A stretch of DNA of 64,000 bases from Populus alba (lineage: Eukaryota; Streptophyta; Magnoliopsida; Malpighiales; Salicaceae): NCBI RefSeq assembly GCF_005239225.2, contig NC_133302.1:12743991-12807990 (forward strand). Direction: 5' to 3'. Shown in pieces: positions 58,628 to 64,000 of the stretch. Both the position numbers and the translations under genes were made by a program. The notes under the pieces are model-generated. The model did no database searches, was not told the origin of the DNA, and saw only the letters and a list, made by a program, of their open reading frames with translations. Numbering within the stretch: position 1 is the first letter of the stretch; each line of letters begins with the position of its first letter.

Positions 58628-61600
58628 TCAGGGAAACTGGAATGAGCCACCAATTTGGGTGGTGCCAGACGGGGGATTGATTGCCACCCAGAGGAGAGAG
58701 ATGGTGATTGCAATAAGTCCTGACCACACAAAAACAATGGTCGGTGTCCTTCCTCTTCTTCCCATAAGACCTTTAGCAAAAGGGTAGAGATGAGCCAGGA
58801 CCCAGAAACTGAAGAAAACCCCACCCAGTAATCTACTCCACTGTGGTATAACACTGTAAATTGTTCGGCTAAATCCAACTGCTATTGCAATTAAGTTGAC
58901 CATCATGATTGTAATAGGAGGTATCATCAGCGATGTCCATTTGACAACGTAGAGATCAGCAAACTCATCATCAACATCATCACCACCTGATTTTGAAGTC
59001 AAGGTGAAAGAAATTTCAATCCCTGCAACAACTTTCAACAATCCCTGAAGCACAGCAGCAAGGTGGGCACTGGTTCCTCCAATCAACCAAAACTGTTCAT
59101 TCCTCCACCACTCCTCTAGGTCGATGCCAGACCATTTGATTTCAAGCACAGCAAGTAAACATAGAGTCAATGTGATGATTAGGAGATAGGCAAGAAAAGT
59201 GACATTAAGGGTCTGAACAATGAACTGGCCAGAGAATAGGGAAAGTGCAGGGAGGAAGCAGTACACAATCAGGAAGATCGAAGTGAAGGGATAGATGCCA
59301 ACGTTCAGATATGCTATCCTCTGAAGAAATTGCATTCTACGGCTGGCTAAGAGGGCATTGTTGCGGGAAAAGAAAATTTCAACAGAACCAGTAGCCCACC
59401 TGAGAACTTGATGAAGCCTATCTGTGAGGTTAATTGGAGCAGTGCCACGGAAGGCATCACGCTTGGTAACACAATAAACTGATTTCCATCCCCTGTTGTG
59501 CATCCTATACCCAGTGACAACATCTTCAGTAACAGATCCATAAATCCACCCAACTCGATTTCCCCACTCAGTCTTGTCTTCATACCAGCAAGATATGACA
59601 CTGATTGCCTCTGCAACAGTTGATGCATCGAGAAGCTCACGGGGAATAGTGAGAGCACCAGGTGGGCGTCCATTCTTAACAGCTGGGTGATCTGCAAGAG
59701 GACGACCTTGAAACTCTGTCACTGGGATTGAGTCAATGAGGAATGTTGAGTTGCCAAACTTCTTAGGGAGCAGGGAGAGGTTCATCTCTTCATCATCATA
59801 ATCACCCATTCTTAGAGCCCTGTTCTCTTCTGGGGTGTTTGCAGCTGAGGAATGTTTCTTGCGCCGGGCAAAGCAGCAGCTGCAGCAATCTGGGTGATCT
59901 TCTTTTGCCCGTGGTGGGTCAAAGCCATAAAGAGCAATCCTTCTAAAGAGGCAACCAGTTCCAACATAGACTGGACCCATTAGACCATCAAGGGCACGCA
60001 TGTTCACATCAAAAAAAACAGTGTTGTGATTAGCGTATCGATCAGAAGGGTCTATGCCCTCAAACCTCTGAGGGAACTGAACATAACAGAGGCGATCACC
60101 TCCTCGATCCATCATGAAACACATCCCTTCCCTCATTGCCTGGGAATTGTAAATATAGTGATCACAATCAAGATTAAGAATGAAAGGACCATTAGACATA
60201 ATGGCTGAGGCTCGAACAAGTGCATTCATGGCCCCTGCCTTCTTGTTGTGATCATAACCTGGACGCTTCTCACGAGAAACATAAACAAGCAATGGGAGAC
60301 GTATATCAACATCAGTAAAGTCCATTATCTTAGTTTCATCAGAAGTTCCAAGTAGTGGCTCATCGCTGGGAGGTTTCAACATCACCTGCATCCAGTAAAT
60401 TAAATAATCAGCCTCATATAGAAAGGCTGAATGTCACAACAGCTTTTAGAAAAGATGAAGAAAGTGAATCCTTGTAGCCCATCCCAACTAGTTTTACATA
60501 AAATTGAATTGATTTGTGCAATAACAATAAGAAAGTCTGTTACAATTTCCAAATCCACACCCGCACATGGTTTAAAAATTAGTGTAATCATTCACATGAC
60601 TTGAACAATGACAAAAACAGTTTGTATCCAAACTAATACCTGTATTATACCAGCATGGTCACCCCTAGAGTGCTCAGGAGCAGGATTCAGCCAAGTCCCT
60701 GGCCAATGGGTACCATCTGCCATCCATGTAGCTTTTGGAATCTTTACACTCTCCACAGGTTCATCGTCCTTGTGCTGTCTCTGAAGCTTCATGGCCTTGA
60801 TTTCCTCCCGAGCATGATAGGCATCAGATCGGCGGCGAATAGAATCAGGCAAGCTATTTATTCGAACCTTGAACTCATCATATTCACGCTTTACTCTTCG
60901 ACGATCCTTGACAAAATCTTGCTTCACTTTGTTCTTGTAAGGATCCCTCTTCAAACTGAAGTAGGATTCTGGATTCCTGGGCTCAATATCATGTTTACGG
61001 CAGAAAGGAACCCATACATTTGCAAAACTCGCTGCTTCGGCCATGGCCTCAAATGTTAAAAGTGCACCTCCATCATCGGAAACATAACAAGAAAGCTTTT
61101 CAACTGGGTAATCAGCTGCTAGAATTGATAAGATGGTGTTTGCAGTGACAAGTGGCGGTTCTTTTTCTGGATCTGCAGTAGAGACAAAAACATCTACGCC
61201 AGGGAGATCAGATTTACCAGTGGGGTTGCTAGGGCTGGGTGTTTCAAATTTATCTTTCAATACATTCAGATCTGTAGCACGATTGATAGGGCATAGCTTT
61301 GGAAGTTGATCCAAAAGCCAAGAAAAAGCAAACCAGACCTCGCAAACCACTGACATCCCCCACAGCCAGATTGCGTCGTTGTTTGGATGCATGATCCTCC
61401 ATTGCAAGAATAGTGCAAGAATAACAATCCGAACAAAAATGAGAAGCCTATAAGAAGAGATGCAGCAAGAGGCACAAGGCATTAATCAGCGTAACTGTCA
61501 TAGTGTAGAATCAAACTGTAGTAAAAATGTTAGTAAAAAACATGGAAGGTAATTACAATAGAAGAGAAACAGGAAGGCATAGTTTTCAAGTCAAGTGTCA

Positions 61601-63681
61601 AATTAACAGTTGCAGCTGGCCTGAAAAAAAATTCTCTAGAGAGTTAACAAAAGAACAGGGTCTTTAAAAGAGAGAATCGGATGGATCTCCCATGGAAATG
61701 AAACTATTTCTCAGAATAATGTAAGCATTTTAAATGAGCACAGTTAAGAAGAGTCCAATTCTTCAAGATCACTCCTCTCCTCTAAACAGCATCCCATACA
61801 TCCTTTGCTGTTCCACACTAAACAAAGTGTGACACAAGATTAGGAGTCATAGAGTTGATAAGCCATGACTTAACTAGAGCATCTCGGCTTTGCCAACATC
61901 GAGCCTAAATCCATGCTTCAATTAGCACATCAAATTCCATAGTAACAAGTTAGCATGATTTCAACAAATACATTTAGGATTCAAGTCCTAAAATATTTAT
62001 AATTTTCTTGTCTGTATTTGTTAGTGGCTGGCACCTCATAAGAATTGCACAATAATCATTGATGAAACAACACAAATAATGAAGACAATTTCGGAATTAA
62101 TTCTCTAATACAAGGTGACAAATGCAATCAGTTCAGAACTTTTTTAGTGACCCTGGAAATTCACTCAAAAGATACAGCTATTCTACAAAATCTTTGGAAT
62201 AAGTTCTAGAGCTCAAATTTGATGCTTGATATTTACAGGGACAGTTGTGAGCTATTAGCTTGGCAGACATAGATATCAGATTAGAAAGGAAAGAACTAAC
62301 AAGGCAGATCGACTAAGAAGGGGAATAAAGGGTGCGCATATAAATTGTTGGAGATTTCTATGATGTAGCAACACCTTTTAACCCCCCAACATGGAAGGGC
62401 ATTGATGAGCCTAGGATTTTATCCAACCATCATTGAATGAATAAAAATATGGATATATAACACAGACTGTGGAGTCATGGACCAAATGGGTATCAAAGTT
62501 TTGCATTTCTATGGGAAGTTGTTGGTGGCAGAGAGACAAAGTTGCATGTTTCTCATGGCTCAGTATCATCAAGCCAATGACAAAGTGATAGAAGACACAA
62601 CAAAGAAATAACAAAAAACCAAGGTAAGATACAGCAATTGCCAGTGCATGTGCAAGTTTGTTTATCAGAGTGTGATTATCTTCCAATCTACCAATACCAA
62701 TGCACCAAATTAATGAAATAGGGGAAGATATAGCAATTTAAACATTTGGAAAAGAATATCATTATGCTACGATTAGTAAGAGAAAACAGAACCATGCTAG
62801 ACATGAAGATTGTACCGATATGGACTGATAACAGCAGCTGGTATCTTTAATTTTCGAGTAAGTGGCCTCCATGGCTTGTTCATCAATTCTTTGGGCCCAC
62901 CAACTTCCTCATCATTCCCATTGCCGAACCCCCCATCACTTGGCCAGATAGCATTGCCATACCCATAAGTTCCCCTTGTTTCAAAGAGCCACCTATTGTG
63001 ATCAAAGTCCCCAGTCTGGCTTCTCATCAGCGCTGATTTGGTTGACTTCATCAATGACAACCTCCTCTCCATTTTGGACACTGTGCCTGGTGGAGGAAGT
63101 GGAAGAGGCCTTCCACTGTCCACATCCACTTCATCTAATTCGGTGTTTTTATAGGGCTCCTTGCAACCAGGGCAAATTCCACCTCCAATTTTCACTGCAT
63201 CAATAAAGCAATCCCGGCATATTTTGAAATCACACTCACAAGGGAGAATATCAACACCACGCTCATCACTCATCACCTTGGCATCACACCCTGGAATCGC
63301 ACAAGAGGATCCCTTAGCACCAGCCATTTGGGGATGGCTGGCTTCAGATTCAATCACCTTGTCCATGAGATGAGCACGAGTAACACTATTAAAACCGCCT
63401 GTAAAGAGTGAATTTGAGACATATTGCTCTTCAACCTTTTGTGAGATAGATGGATCCATGGGTTGGTTGTCAGGGGTCGGTGGTAAGTGCACCGTATAGT
63501 TCATGAAATCACTACTCCCAAGTTCACTATCAAGATCATCCCTTGAGTAGCTGATATAGCGACCAGAGGAAGTCCTCCGGCCAAATGTCACGGTCTGAGG
63601 CAGAGGAGGTTTGTGAGATTCGGCAGCATCCGAGCTAATTGATAGATTTGATCGAGTGCCTTTGAATGATCTTGAGGCCAT
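58628..63681 (-). CDS. CSLD3: Cellulose synthase-like protein D, CSLD2/CSLD3 type (3 exons)
   Basis: Exons, 5' to 3': 63681-62816, 61447-60640 and 60385-58628, with GT-AG introns of 1368 and 254 bp. They total 3432 nt (1143 residues plus TGA), the usual CSLD length. N-terminal SRSNLS and [20 protein letters not shown] motifs lead to a RING-like Cys-rich domain (about 127-178, [12 protein letters not shown] and CPGCKEPY). Two membrane helices follow (about 290-307 and 315-336). The glycosyltransferase-2 core has DDGG at 413-416, DCD at 631-633, TED at 844-846 and QVLRW at 884-888. About six C-terminal helices end in [12 protein letters not shown]. The sequence follows Arabidopsis CSLD3 closely throughout. 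CSLD proteins make beta-glucan (cellulose-like or mannan) during tip growth and division; CSLD2 and CSLD3 act in root hairs. CSLD2 against CSLD3 orthology is not settled here. Confidence 0.95.
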
Positions 63682-64000
63682 ATCTTAACACTGTAAGGGA
63701 CACGTCTCTTCAAATCCTGCAATTATAGTACTGTGCACCATCAGCATATTATTCATAATATCAACCGGATTCTAACATATCGCAATCATAATCAAAATTC
63801 CAATATATAATTCAGATGTCTGCTTAGGTACCAAGAAACAATGCACGGCACAACAGATCATTAAATTCTAGAACTCATAATCTTGAATTCACCTTGCTCG
63901 CAACATTTAAACAACAGACCAAAGAAAGAGAATCTTTCAATTTCAAAAGGATTCAAATCAAGTCAAAAGCTCTTCACATAAAAAGACAAAGGTGCCGGGA
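63682..64000 (-). other. CSLD 5' UTR with an intron acceptor
   Basis: Upstream of the ATG the minus strand reads TTGCAG then GATTTGAAG, with the acceptor AG at 63718-63717. The last 5' UTR exon would then be 63716-63682 and a leader intron extends right, possibly past the window edge. CSLD genes often carry a 5' UTR intron. The promoter is not in the window or cannot be located. Confidence 0.55.

Overview
The window is nuclear DNA of a woody dicot. The AT-rich intergenic DNA, the GT-AG introns, the dense Ty3/gypsy, CACTA and MITE content and the types of genes point to Populus or another Salicaceae; the genus is an inference. Four intact genes can be resolved to splice-site level. Everything else is mobile-element DNA, relics or unassigned AT-rich sequence. 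No tRNA, rRNA, CRISPR array or bacterial-type operon was seen.

Layout. 1-6.6 kb: the end of a long-inverted-repeat element, a short PPR pseudogene scrap and a decayed gypsy element. 6.7-13.0 kb (+): an eight-exon gene for a P-class pentatricopeptide repeat protein of 1071 residues, matching the Arabidopsis EMB976 (At5g27270) type. 14.0-16.6 kb: a second, inverted copy of the long-inverted-repeat element with a duplicated end. 16.6-24.7 kb (-): a degenerate CACTA (En/Spm) transposon with both its TNP2-type and TnpA-type genes. 25.2-26.4 kb: a duplicated GC-rich repeat. 26.8-30.4 kb (-): a six-exon 4-coumarate:CoA ligase gene of class II (570 residues), with a GC-AG intron and a duplicated 3' end. 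31-34 kb: kilobase-scale tandem repeats. 36.1-43.9 kb: a hAT-like non-autonomous element that appears to carry an intron-containing gene fragment and is split by a nearly complete 6.9-kb gypsy retrotransposon. 44.7-46.1 kb: another gypsy relic. 46.4-49.4 kb: LTR-like repeat DNA. 49.9-51.6 kb: one MITE nested inside another. 52.7-53.5 kb: an old LTR and a CAA microsatellite. 54.3-55.0 kb (-): an intronless fasciclin-like arabinogalactan protein gene. 55.7-57.6 kb: the most complete copy of the long-inverted-repeat element. 58.6-63.7 kb (-): a three-exon cellulose synthase-like D gene (1143 residues, CSLD2/CSLD3 type) whose 5' UTR intron runs towards the right edge.

The genes are independent loci and do not form a pathway cluster. 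Three of them (4CL, FLA, CSLD) belong broadly to cell-wall or phenylpropanoid biology. The PPR protein is expected to act on organelle RNA. The most unusual content is in the transposons: nested insertions with readable target duplications, an asymmetric LTR pair, an in-frame 64-codon duplication inside reverse transcriptase, and a TATA-containing family with inverted repeats of about 270 bp at both ends.
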